Source of the DNA: Verrucomicrobiota bacterium
Lineage (GTDB): Bacteria > Verrucomicrobiota > Verrucomicrobiae > Opitutales > CG1-02-43-26
Length of the DNA: 13,678 bases
Direction: 5' to 3'
NCBI GenBank assembly: GCA_013289195.1
Contig: JABDAI010000035.1
Span: forward strand, 1-13,678
The notes beneath the pieces were generated by a model. That model was not told the DNA's origin and made no database searches. It was given only the letters and a program-made list of their open reading frames with translations. Shown piece after piece: positions 6,593 to 13,678 of this stretch. The first letter of the stretch is position 1. Every line of letters starts with the position of its first letter. The position numbers and the translations under genes were made by a program.

Positions 6593-7549
6593 TTAATTGT
6601 TTGATTTATTTAATTCATTAATTAAAGTATCATTGAAATAATCATAAAACTTACTGGATGATAAAATAATTTCATCATCAACGGGTCTAATAGGTAAAAA
6701 ATAGCTTGCGGTGAGGATATATCGTTTTTCCTCGTCAAAAGTATGAGGCTTAAATGGGATAACAGGTTTAGGGGGTCTAACTCTGGCAAGATGAGCCAAT
6801 CGGGGTTCTTTGAGTAAATGTCCAGCTTCCATTTTTGACCTAAGATAAGCGAGATTGTAAGGGCTGGGTTGGCTTTCTAAAGTTTCGGTACGTTTGATTT
6901 TAATCCCAAGATGCCTCAAATCATGGATTTTTTGAGGATTATTGGTTAATAGGATAAATTCTGGGTCAATATTGAGCATCTTGCAAATGGGACGAATATT
7001 TCGATATTGCCGGTAATCTTTTCGTAAGCCCAGTAATTGATAAGCTTCAAAGGTTGAAATTTCATCATTTGTAGCTTGAACAAGCATTCTATCCCGGGCT
7101 TTTGCGATGTAACCAACCCCTCGTCCTTCTTGCATTAAATAGAAAAAGATGCCAACTTTGTTTTTGACAATAATTTCTAAAGATTTTTGAAGCTGTTCGC
7201 TACAATCACAGTCACAGGCCTGGAGCGTTTCACTGGTTACACAGGAGGAGTGGATGCGTGTGTAAAAGGATTTTTCGTTAAAAATATCGCCAAAGGCTAA
7301 AGCAATAATGTAGCCTTTATGAATAATGTCCTGGAAAATATAGGCTGTAAAAGATCCGCAATCCATCTCAAGATTTTTACAAGTTGCCAAATAAAGTGTA
7401 GTTTCATAAATGGGTTTATCGTTGATAGATTCAGGAGCTTCTATGGTAAAAGCAGATTCTGTAAAATGTTTGAGAAGATTTTTAACATGCGGATCGATAT
7501 TTTCGCGAAAAAACGAATTATTAGCATTATCGGAGCCTTTGTCTTGCAT
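6593..7549 (-). CDS. GTP cyclohydrolase II family protein with extended termini
   Basis: 318 residues, against about 196 for E. coli RibA. The core (about 65-250) keeps the zinc site C103-x10-C114-x-C116 in RIHSSCVTSETLQACDCDC, the loop QEGRGVG at 140-146, the catalytic D178 and R180 in LGLRKDYRQY, and LTNNPQK at 201-207. GTP cyclohydrolase II opens GTP to the ribosylaminopyrimidine that starts riboflavin synthesis. Tyr105 of E. coli aligns with R154, and the usual TVEAN segment is STFEAY with three extra residues, so this is a divergent subfamily. A 65-residue C-terminal extension rich in proline and basic residues is unfamiliar. There is no fused RibB domain and no other riboflavin gene nearby. 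Instead a degenerate paralogue and a SIS protein follow in the same unit. A product other than riboflavin is plausible; for that reason I withhold the name ribA. Confidence 0.8.
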   Translation of the reverse strand: MQDKGSDNANNSFFRENIDPHVKNLLKHFTESAFTIEAPESINDKPIYETTLYLATCKNLEMDCGSFTAYIFQDIIHKGYIIALAFGDIFNEKSFYTRIHSSCVTSETLQACDCDCSEQLQKSLEIIVKNKVGIFFYLMQEGRGVGYIAKARDRMLVQATNDEISTFEAYQLLGLRKDYRQYRNIRPICKMLNIDPEFILLTNNPQKIHDLRHLGIKIKRTETLESQPSPYNLAYLRSKMEAGHLLKEPRLAHLARVRPPKPVIPFKPHTFDEEKRYILTASYFLPIRPVDDEIILSSSKFYDYFNDTLINELNKSNN

Positions 7550-7609
7550 GATAGGGGTAGAAACTTATTACTAGCTTTACAATTAAAATAATAATTTATC
7601 CATAGCAAT

Positions 7610-7632
7610 AAAAAAGCGAGGGACAGGCTTTA
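7610..7632 (-). terminator. Weak minus-strand terminator-like hairpin
   Basis: Read on the minus strand, AAAGC, a 9-base loop CTGTCCCTC and GCTTT are followed by further T residues. The stem is short and the call is weak. It would stop read-through from the rpoD side before the cyclohydrolase cluster. Confidence 0.3.
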
Positions 7633-7810
7633 TATGTGCCGTTTTGCGGAAATTTCTTCAACCTCTTTATGCGTAAGTGGGTACTCTTCAAGTGCTTTTG
7701 CCTTCCCCGCGAAGGGGCATGACAGCCACAACTGTATATGGAGTTCCCTTAATTTTAATGCTAGGATGAGAATTTAATTCGCTACACGAGCACTAAAGGT
7801 TCTGTCCCTC
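7618..7810. mobile_element. Possible remnant of a small element bounded by 9-bp inverted repeats
   Basis: GAGGGACAG at 7618-7626 is matched by its complement CTGTCCCTC at 7802-7810, giving a 193-base segment. Similarity continues weakly inward (GCTTTA against AACCTTTA). Its G+C is higher than the surrounding spacer and it holds a broken coding segment. I see no clear target-site duplication and no transposase, so it may be a non-autonomous or REP-like unit, or a chance pairing. Confidence 0.35.
7630..7792 (-). pseudogene. Broken small gene, perhaps a DUF433-type antitoxin
   Basis: On the minus strand one frame reads HPSIKIKGTPYTVVAVM (within 7792-7688) before a stop. After a frame change it continues as KALEEYPLTHKEVEEISAKR and ends at a TAA (7632-7630). 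The order of pieces, KGT...V...V then LEEYPLT.KEVE, resembles DUF433 antitoxins (IxGTRI.V... then ILEEYPxLTxEDI). This is a weak match made from memory over a frameshift. No toxin gene adjoins it. The segment lies inside the inverted-repeat unit. Confidence 0.35.
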
Positions 7811-7890
7811 TAATTATACTATCGCATCAAAAAAAAATTTTGCAAGTAAATATGATTTTTTTATAGGCGAGCTATGGAAATCACTCTAGA

Positions 7891-7915
7891 ATTATTGCGA
7901 CACTGTCGCAATAAT
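7891..7915. promoter_or_regulatory. Perfect 25-bp palindrome just after rpoD
   Basis: ATTATTGCGACA (7891-7902), one central C, then its exact complement (7904-7915). It lies 17 bases beyond the rpoD stop. No T-tract follows it in either direction, so it is not a classical terminator. It could be a dimeric-protein operator or an RNA hairpin protecting the 3' end of the dnaG-rpoD mRNA. Confidence 0.5.
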
Positions 7916-7932
7916 CTTGTAAAAGAAAGAAA

Positions 7933-9843
7933 TTACTCAAGACTTTTGCTAAAATTCTCAAAACCCGGACCACTGGTATCGATTTCCCCTTCAAAGAAAC
8001 CATGCAATTGGCGTATACGTGTGGGGTGACGCATCTTACGTAAAGCTTTTGCTTCTATTTGGCGAATACGTTCACGTGTTACTTTAAATGCCTTTCCAAC
8101 CTCCTCTAAAGTCCTTCCATAGCCGTCTTCCAGGCCAAATCTCAATGCTAAGACTTTTCGTTCCCTTTCGGTTAAGCTGGAAAGAACATCTGTGATTTTT
8201 TCTCTTAAAAGACTGAAGGCTGTCATATCATAAGGATTTTCAGCGGCTTTATCTTCAATAAAATCTCCAAAATTGGTATCATCGCTTTCTCCTACTGGAC
8301 TTTGAAGAGAGATAGGTTGCTGAGCCATTTTCATGATAGATTGTACACGATCAACAGGCATACGCATTTCATCGGCTACTTCTTCTGGCGTAGGTTCATG
8401 ACCCAATTCCTGAAGCAGTTGCTTTTGAATCTGCATCACTTTATTAAGTGTCTCAATCATATGGACTGGTATACGAATTGTCCGAGCTTGATCAGCAATG
8501 GAACGGGTAATGGCTTGACGAATCCACCAAGTCGCATAAGTTGAAAATTTATAACCTCTTCGATATTCAAATTTTTCGACAGCCTTCATAAGACCCATGT
8601 TCCCTTCTTGGATTAAGTCTAGGAATGAAAGTCCACGATTAGTATACTTTTTAGCAATACTAATGACCAAACGCAAATTCGCCTCGACCATTTCTGTTTT
8701 TGCAGTATGAGCTTCACGTATGGCCTTCCTTGAGACCCTTACAATACGTACAAATTCTTCAGGCGCTAAGCGATATTTTTTATGAAATCCTTCTAATAGC
8801 TCTTCAAGTCCTTTAATATCAATAGATTTTGCACGTTTAGACTGACTTTTTTCAAAAATATGAATTTGATCTAAAGCATCTTCAATCTCTTGAACATCAG
8901 GAAGTAATGAATCTAAATAGTCTTCGAAAATTTTTAATTTAAAATAAAAACTCTTTAGAATAGGCTTCAATTGAGCTTCTAATTTTTGAAACTGTGTTAT
9001 ATGGCGCTTATCACTTTCAGCTCCCAAATGAGCATTCCAAGCAGTATTTATTTTTTCGTAGAGTTTGATTCCCTTTTCGTAAATTTCAGGCAATTGCGCA
9101 AAATATTGTTCACGATTGTCTATTTTTTTATCCACAATAACTCTATCGAAACGTTCCTCTCGTGATAATAGTTTTCGTGCAATTTCTAATTGAAAAGGTG
9201 CACTAAATGATACAGCAAAAAGTTCATCCTGCGCCGTTTGTTCAGCTTTTTCAATTCTTTTTGAAATGGTAACTTCTTCATCACGGGAAAGAAGAGGCAC
9301 TTGCCCCATTTGCTTAAGATACATGCGAACTGGATCATCTAGTATATCAGCTTGCGAAGATTTTAATTGATCTTGTTCTGATTGATGTAATCGTTGTTTA
9401 AAGTGTTCAATTTCTTGGGTATCTAGAATGTCAATTTCTAAATTTTCTAAAATAGTGATGACATTCTCAATTTCCTCTGGGTTACTAATGCTTTCCGGAA
9501 GCGCTAGATTGATATTTTGGACAGTTAAATAACCTTGTTCTTTTGATAAACTAATTAGTTGACGAATTTTTTCATTAATTTTCTCTTCCATATTTCCGGA
9601 ATCCGAGACCTCAGGTTTTTTTTCCAAAGATGTAGTCTTCTTGAAATTCCTTGATTCATCACTTTTTGTTACACTTTCTTTAACATTTGTCTGAGCTATC
9701 TTTTTAATCTTCTTTCCAGAACTGAGCTTTTTTGATGACAGGGAATCCACTTTAGGGGATAGCTTATTGACAAGGGGAGTTGCTTTGCTCCTCTTCTTTG
9801 CATCCTTTGTAGTTTGTTCTTTAACTGGTTTTTCTTTTGGCAT
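7933..9843 (-). CDS. rpoD: Primary sigma factor RpoD (sigma70 family)
   Basis: 636 residues from the ATG at 9843; a TTG three codons upstream is possible but unneeded. It directs core RNA polymerase to housekeeping promoters. A Lys/Ser/Thr-rich leader (about 1-85) precedes region 1.1 (about 86-147). Region 1.2 is [22 protein letters not shown] (from 169). A non-conserved insert of about 170 residues follows. Region 2 has [15 protein letters not shown] and the -10-reading helix [14 protein letters not shown] (about 432-445). Region 3 has [12 protein letters not shown]. Region 4 ends with the helix-turn-helix [20 protein letters not shown] (588-607), followed by a short acidic-polar tail. It is the last gene of the TPR-dnaG-rpoD unit, 13 bases after the dnaG stop. 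The consensus-like promoters seen elsewhere in the window fit this sigma factor. Confidence 0.97.
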   Translation of the reverse strand: MPKEKPVKEQTTKDAKKRSKATPLVNKLSPKVDSLSSKKLSSGKKIKKIAQTNVKESVTKSDESRNFKKTTSLEKKPEVSDSGNMEEKINEKIRQLISLSKEQGYLTVQNINLALPESISNPEEIENVITILENLEIDILDTQEIEHFKQRLHQSEQDQLKSSQADILDDPVRMYLKQMGQVPLLSRDEEVTISKRIEKAEQTAQDELFAVSFSAPFQLEIARKLLSREERFDRVIVDKKIDNREQYFAQLPEIYEKGIKLYEKINTAWNAHLGAESDKRHITQFQKLEAQLKPILKSFYFKLKIFEDYLDSLLPDVQEIEDALDQIHIFEKSQSKRAKSIDIKGLEELLEGFHKKYRLAPEEFVRIVRVSRKAIREAHTAKTEMVEANLRLVISIAKKYTNRGLSFLDLIQEGNMGLMKAVEKFEYRRGYKFSTYATWWIRQAITRSIADQARTIRIPVHMIETLNKVMQIQKQLLQELGHEPTPEEVADEMRMPVDRVQSIMKMAQQPISLQSPVGESDDTNFGDFIEDKAAENPYDMTAFSLLREKITDVLSSLTERERKVLALRFGLEDGYGRTLEEVGKAFKVTRERIRQIEAKALRKMRHPTRIRQLHGFFEGEIDTSGPGFENFSKSLE

Positions 9844-9856
9844 AGTGATCAATGGG

Positions 9857-11698
9857 TTATGAAAGTTTTGGTAAAAAAGGGGGATTTTGGCTTATTTTAC
9901 GTAGATTAATTTTCTCTTGCTGTAACTTGCGTATTTTCTCTTCATCCGAAGTAGTGCCAATTTTATGATCAATTTCTTGCTTTTTATGATCAATGAAATT
10001 TGTAAATAGCTTTTTTAAACATCCATTCGCTATTTTTAAAGGATCTTCGGTTACTAATTCTTCACTTAAAATTGAATAAATCATATTGAGTTCCTCATCC
10101 CGTTCAAACAAAGTTTCTGCAGCTAGAGCTTTTTGCCACAAACCCTCTCGAATTTCGTTTAGTATCCTTAAAAGAAGTTTTGCTTCTAGCGAATTTGTGG
10201 TAATCCATTCTGGGTTTATATATTGTGCTAAAGAAATTGCTATATTGTCATGATTAAAAATTATTAATAAAAGCTGATATTCAACTGATGTCAACTTTTC
10301 ATTAGAATTTCTTTGATTTTTTTCCGTTGTATCGACTTTATTAAAATTCTTTTGTTTATTTTTATATTGTAAAAAATCTAATTGAATACTCTGACGATTA
10401 ACATTAAGTAAGTAAGATATCTCTAAAAGATATTCCTCCTGAATCACAGATGAATTACATTCTTTTAAAATTTCAAAAAGCTGAAGCAAGATTGTAACTT
10501 TTTCCTGTGCAGAAGGTTGACCTCTCGCTGAAAGCAAAGCATGGACTGCAAAGTGCATAGGCGATTGAGCCAATTTTAGTAATTCCTGTGCATTTACCTT
10601 CTGAGATATCAAATAACTATCCGGATCCTGCCCCTGCGGTAATGGTATAAAAGCTATATCTAATCCTTCCTTGAGTGCCATTGACAAGATTCGTAGCGAC
10701 GCTTTTTTCCCAGCATTATCTGAATCTAAGAGGGAATATATTTTGGAACTATATCGCCTCAAAGTTCTCAATTGTTCTTCGGTAACCCCCGTTCCTTGAG
10801 GTGCAATGGCTGTTTTAAAACCACTATCCCAACAACGCAGTGTATCTAATTGGCCTTCAACAAGTAGAAAAAATCCCTCTTGCTCTAAATGTTGTCTTGC
10901 ATAGTTTAGACCAAATAGCGTTTTTCCTTTATGAAAAATAGGTGTTTCAGGAGAGTTAATGTACTTAGCCTCTTTGGCAGGATCATCTTCAGGCGTTATT
11001 GCTAGTTTTCGTCCAGCAAAGGCAATAACTCTTTCCTGAATATCACGGATAGGGATGATTAGCCTTCCACGAAATCTTGATAGAGCGCGATTTGGATTGT
11101 GCTCATTCTCTTTAATAAAAAAAAGTCCACAAGCTCGCAGGGCTTCAAGAGAAAAGTTCTTTTTCTTCAAAAGGGTCTGTATGAGAAGATTGGGTTCAGG
11201 AGGAGCCAATCCAATTTTAAATTCCTTTGCCAGCGCAATTGAAAATTGACGTTCATTTTGCCAATAATTTTGCACAAACTTCCCATTTGCGCTCTGAGAT
11301 AAAAAATAGTCATGGAAAAGATCCATAACTATTTCATGAATTTCAAAAAGTTCCTTTTTTAAAGAAGGAGACATGGATGTAGGCCCACCATGCTCGTTTT
11401 CTTCATACTCAAGTGTTAAATTAAAACGATGGGCAATTGTTTCTATGGCTTCTTGAAATGAAAGATTTTCTTTAATTTGAAGAAATCGAAAGATATCCCC
11501 TGCATATCCACTACTAAAACATTTAAAGATGTTCTTATCCGGTATCACAAAAAATGAAGGAGATTTCTCATTATTAAAGGGACTTAAGCCTCGCCATGTC
11601 GAACCCGTACGCTTTAAGACAACATATTGGCTAACAACATCATGAATGTTGATCCGTTCTTTAATGTTATCAATGCAATTACGACTGATCAATGGCAT
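9857..11698 (-). CDS. dnaG: DNA primase DnaG with a degenerate zinc ribbon
   Basis: 613 residues, normal for DnaG, which makes RNA primers at the replication fork. The N-terminal zinc-ribbon fold is recognisable ([14 protein letters not shown], then [15 protein letters not shown]), but three of the four E. coli ligands are replaced. C40, H43 and C64 correspond to S39, N42 and S63; only C60 remains. The polymerase core is intact: [12 protein letters not shown] (208-219), [20 protein letters not shown] (245-264), TOPRIM glutamate E281 in VEGQLD, and the D325-x-D327 pair in LLDSDNAG. The C-terminal third is variable, as expected for the helicase-binding domain. The gene follows the TPR lipoprotein gene by 14 bases and precedes rpoD by 13, the usual dnaG-rpoD pairing. 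Loss of zinc ligands is probably a lineage trait, since the fold around them is conserved. Confidence 0.95.
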   Translation of the reverse strand: MPLISRNCIDNIKERINIHDVVSQYVVLKRTGSTWRGLSPFNNEKSPSFFVIPDKNIFKCFSSGYAGDIFRFLQIKENLSFQEAIETIAHRFNLTLEYEENEHGGPTSMSPSLKKELFEIHEIVMDLFHDYFLSQSANGKFVQNYWQNERQFSIALAKEFKIGLAPPEPNLLIQTLLKKKNFSLEALRACGLFFIKENEHNPNRALSRFRGRLIIPIRDIQERVIAFAGRKLAITPEDDPAKEAKYINSPETPIFHKGKTLFGLNYARQHLEQEGFFLLVEGQLDTLRCWDSGFKTAIAPQGTGVTEEQLRTLRRYSSKIYSLLDSDNAGKKASLRILSMALKEGLDIAFIPLPQGQDPDSYLISQKVNAQELLKLAQSPMHFAVHALLSARGQPSAQEKVTILLQLFEILKECNSSVIQEEYLLEISYLLNVNRQSIQLDFLQYKNKQKNFNKVDTTEKNQRNSNEKLTSVEYQLLLIIFNHDNIAISLAQYINPEWITTNSLEAKLLLRILNEIREGLWQKALAAETLFERDEELNMIYSILSEELVTEDPLKIANGCLKKLFTNFIDHKKQEIDHKIGTTSDEEKIRKLQQEKINLRKISQNPPFLPKLS

Positions 11699-11712
11699 TT
11701 CTTAGGAAAACT

Positions 11713-12900
11713 TTAAAGAGAAGTTAACAGTTTCTTTACTTGCGAACTTTTTGCGTGATTAGGGGCTTGCTGTAAAAATTCTTCATAAAAGGGTTTTGCA
11801 TTTTGTAGATTTCCATCGATCTTATGCTGTGTTTGCGCTAAAGCCAATAAAATATCACCATTATTAGAAAACTGCAATTTAGCTTTTTTTAACTCTTCTA
11901 AAAGAACCTTATCAGAGCCTTTAGCTTTTACTACTTTAAGATGGTCTAATGTGTAAAGAATATTGCTTGGTTCAAGCTTTTGTGCTTCGAGAGCAGCCTG
12001 TTCTGCACTGGCCCAATCTTGTTTTTTCATGTGCCCCAGGAATTCTTCATGCCAATTCTTTGCAGATTTGCCTGATATTTTACCCGCTTGTGAAACAATA
12101 ACTTCTTTCTGTGGATTTTTTGACTTGGGTTTTTTTATCAATATTTCTTTTATGGATTTGATGAATGTTGGATCTATTTTTTGCGAAGGGAGAGTTTCTA
12201 GCTTAGCTAAATGCTTTTGAACTTCATCCCAATTTTCCGTTTGGATTTCAAGTTTAAGCAATCTCACTCGTCCTTCAATTGATTGAGGATTATGCTTTAG
12301 AACCAATAGATATCGGCTTTTTGCCTCTCTATAGTTATTTGTCTTTTGATAAAGATGCGCAATCTTTAATAAATCTTTTTCCTTTAAACTAGAAGTTGCT
12401 AATGTTTCTACCTTAAGATAGGCATCCAATGCCAAAGCATCATTTTTATCTAGTTCATAGGCTTGACTCAGTAACTTCCAAGTACTGCGATCATTAGGGA
12501 AATTTTCTAGATAACTTTTATAATTTCGACAAGCTTCACAGTAAACGTTTGCTTCCATATAAGCCTGCGCAGCAAAAATTTTGTATTCATGCAGTGGAGT
12601 TGACTGATTAATTAACTTCTCAAAATACCCAGCAGCTACAGTGGGATTGCCACTATCCTTGTGAATAAATCCTAGCGTTTCAATAACAGCCAAAGCATCC
12701 GGATGTTTCTTTTCTAAACTTTCAAGAAGGCTTATCGCTTGACTATTATTCCCATTCGCTAAATAGTCTTTAGCAAGTAGAACTTGTTTATCGATCGATT
12801 CTTGAATCTTGTTTTTAGTTAACTCCTTATCCTTGCGTGAGCAGCCGACAGTGGCGATTGTAATTAATATAAAATGAAAAAATATTTTAAGAGCATTCAT
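11713..12900 (-). CDS. TPR-repeat lipoprotein
   Basis: 395 residues. MNALKIFFHFILITIATVGC is a lipoprotein signal peptide with cysteine 20 as the probable lipidated residue; the lipobox TVGC is slightly unusual at -3. The mature protein is a run of helical pairs with TPR features, such as AISLLESLEKKHPDALAVIE, YLENFPNDRSTWKLLSQAY, LLVLKHNPQSIEGRVRLLK and FYEEFLQQAPNHAKSS. A Lys-rich break lies near residues 245-275. TPR proteins serve as protein-docking scaffolds; here the site is the periplasm or outer membrane. It is the first gene of the unit with dnaG and rpoD, an odd partner for replication and transcription genes. Its start codon lies inside the divergent DUF362-like gene, giving a 27-base head-to-head overlap. 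No better downstream start would keep the signal peptide. Confidence 0.8.
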   Translation of the reverse strand: MNALKIFFHFILITIATVGCSRKDKELTKNKIQESIDKQVLLAKDYLANGNNSQAISLLESLEKKHPDALAVIETLGFIHKDSGNPTVAAGYFEKLINQSTPLHEYKIFAAQAYMEANVYCEACRNYKSYLENFPNDRSTWKLLSQAYELDKNDALALDAYLKVETLATSSLKEKDLLKIAHLYQKTNNYREAKSRYLLVLKHNPQSIEGRVRLLKLEIQTENWDEVQKHLAKLETLPSQKIDPTFIKSIKEILIKKPKSKNPQKEVIVSQAGKISGKSAKNWHEEFLGHMKKQDWASAEQAALEAQKLEPSNILYTLDHLKVVKAKGSDKVLLEELKKAKLQFSNNGDILLALAQTQHKIDGNLQNAKPFYEEFLQQAPNHAKSSQVKKLLTSL

Positions 12901-13678
12901 CTTTTGAATCTATTGATTGTTTTCTTTTTTTGGGGTTTCTGTCAAGCTACTTCAATACCTTTATCCAAAGATAATCCAGAAATCAATTATCAAAATGTGA
13001 TATTTGAGTACCAATTAGAAGATTTTTCATACGCCCACTATAATCAAGCAGTAAAACAGCTTTTTGCAATTTTTGAAAGTAAACTTTCTAAAAGAATCGG
13101 TCCGGGGCCTAAACGGAAAGTAGGACTTAAAATTTACACCGCATCGGGTTATGGTCTATCAACTCCTAAAGCCCTTGTAGTTTCAGTCATCAATCAATTA
13201 GAAGGGAGAGGTTTTTCTAAAAATGAAATTTTTATCATCGACGAGGATTCCTACAATCTACGTCAAAGTGGTTTTTTACCACCCTTAAGCCATGGAGGAG
13301 ATACTTTTGAAGGTGTTAAAGTTCATTCTTTTGATGAGGATATTCACTGGGATTCAGACTGGCACTATATAAGCTCTCTTCCGTCTAGGCAGGCTTTTTC
13401 TAGGGTTTCTTTTCAAGAGGATAGGACTAAAAGTTACTTACCGGTTACCTTAATGACAGATGCAGATTTTTGGATTAATTTACCCATGGTCACGAGCCAT
13501 GAATCTACCTGTGTAAGTGGCGCCTTAACAAATGCAACTATTTTTAATATCAATAACAACAGACGATTCATACATAATCCCATCAATGCTGCTATAGCGA
13601 TAGCAGAAATCGCCGCCATTCCGGAAGTCCAAGAAACTTTAATTTTTACTTTACTCTCCCTAGAATCCTACCAATTTA
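12874..13678 (+). CDS. Secreted DUF362-like protein, 5' part (continues past the window)
   Basis: The frame is open from the ATG at 12874 to the last base, 268 codons, so the 3' end is missing. Residues 1-25 are a Sec signal peptide (MKK, hydrophobic core IVFFFWGF, cleavage after CQA). The mature part has DUF362-like features: VGLKIYTASGYGLSTPKALV at 83-102, a strand-acid segment IFIIDED at 119-125, and INLPMVTSHESTCVSGALTN at 201-220, matching the family's INxPxxKxHxxxxxTGxLKN. The basic residue of that motif is changed here. DUF362 proteins are poorly characterised, and I do not assign an activity. The first 27 bases overlap the 5' end of the TPR gene on the other strand. A weak CCGACA-N17-TATAAA just upstream would start RNA at about 12880, after the ATG; if it is real, translation might begin at a TTG (12904). 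Confidence 0.75.
   Translation, partial: MKKYFKSIHLLNLLIVFFFWGFCQATSIPLSKDNPEINYQNVIFEYQLEDFSYAHYNQAVKQLFAIFESKLSKRIGPGPKRKVGLKIYTASGYGLSTPKALVVSVINQLEGRGFSKNEIFIIDEDSYNLRQSGFLPPLSHGGDTFEGVKVHSFDEDIHWDSDWHYISSLPSRQAFSRVSFQEDRTKSYLPVTLMTDADFWINLPMVTSHESTCVSGALTNATIFNINNNRRFIHNPINAAIAIAEIAAIPEVQETLIFTLLSLESYQF
12916..12945 (-). promoter_or_regulatory. Possible promoter of the TPR-dnaG-rpoD unit
   Basis: Read on the minus strand, a perfect TTGACA (12945-12940), an 18-base spacer and AACAAT (12921-12916, four of six). Transcription would start near 12909, about nine bases before the ATG at 12900. The promoter lies inside the 5' coding part of the divergent DUF362-like gene. Confidence 0.4.

Noticed and set aside
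6593..7549. URC1-type uracil-catabolism cyclohydrolase-like protein
   Set aside because: The GRGVGYIAKARDR segment and kept D-x-R do not match the GRALGEVTK-type motif I associate with URC1, and no uracil phosphoribosyltransferase or DUF1688 gene is nearby.
7319..7591. Plus-strand open frame of 90 codons
   Set aside because: It lies mostly antisense to the well-supported GTP cyclohydrolase II gene and shows no family features.
8302..8544. Plus-strand open frame opposite rpoD
   Set aside because: Fully antisense to conserved sigma regions; composition is that of a shadow frame.
11963..12220. Plus-strand open frame opposite the TPR gene
   Set aside because: Cysteine/phenylalanine-rich shadow of the TPR lipoprotein gene.

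Overview
AT-rich bacterial DNA (roughly one third G+C by eye) carrying chromosomal housekeeping genes and some odd accessory genes. The set (ParA, RNase III, a parvulin foldase, DNA primase, the major sigma factor, a DUF362-like secreted protein) fits a Gram-negative bacterium with an envelope. Few starts have a Shine-Dalgarno sequence. The degenerate DnaG zinc ribbon and the DUF362-like protein remind me of Verrucomicrobiota (PVC group), and the AT content and gene debris would fit a host-associated lineage. That placement is an inference from memory, not a database result.

Left part, plus strand: the 3' end of an unrecognised gene (1-357) and a terminator; a membrane-anchored HEAT-repeat protein; parA and rnc joined stop-to-start (TAAATG); an imperfect palindrome; a SurA-like foldase with a recognisable promoter; a decayed partial copy of the foldase 3' end; and an orphan gene for a cysteine-patterned protein with its own promoter and terminator.

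Middle, minus strand: a tight three-gene unit read from 7549 down to 4923. It encodes a GTP cyclohydrolase II-type protein with zinc and catalytic residues, a second cyclohydrolase-like protein that has lost all of them, and a double-SIS sugar-phosphate-binding protein. This is the best candidate here for an undescribed pathway or complex: an active/pseudo-enzyme pair with a possible sugar isomerase. Next to it (7618-7810) is a small decayed segment bounded by a 9-bp inverted repeat, containing what may be a broken DUF433-like antitoxin gene, and then a perfect 25-bp palindrome.

Right part, minus strand: a TPR lipoprotein gene, dnaG and rpoD, closely spaced in that order. This is a variant of the classical macromolecular-synthesis operon with a TPR lipoprotein at its head. 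The primase keeps its TOPRIM residues but only one of four canonical zinc ligands. Overlapping the 5' end of the TPR gene head-to-head is a plus-strand gene for a secreted DUF362-like protein, which runs off the window. No rRNA, tRNA, CRISPR array or intact transposase was seen.
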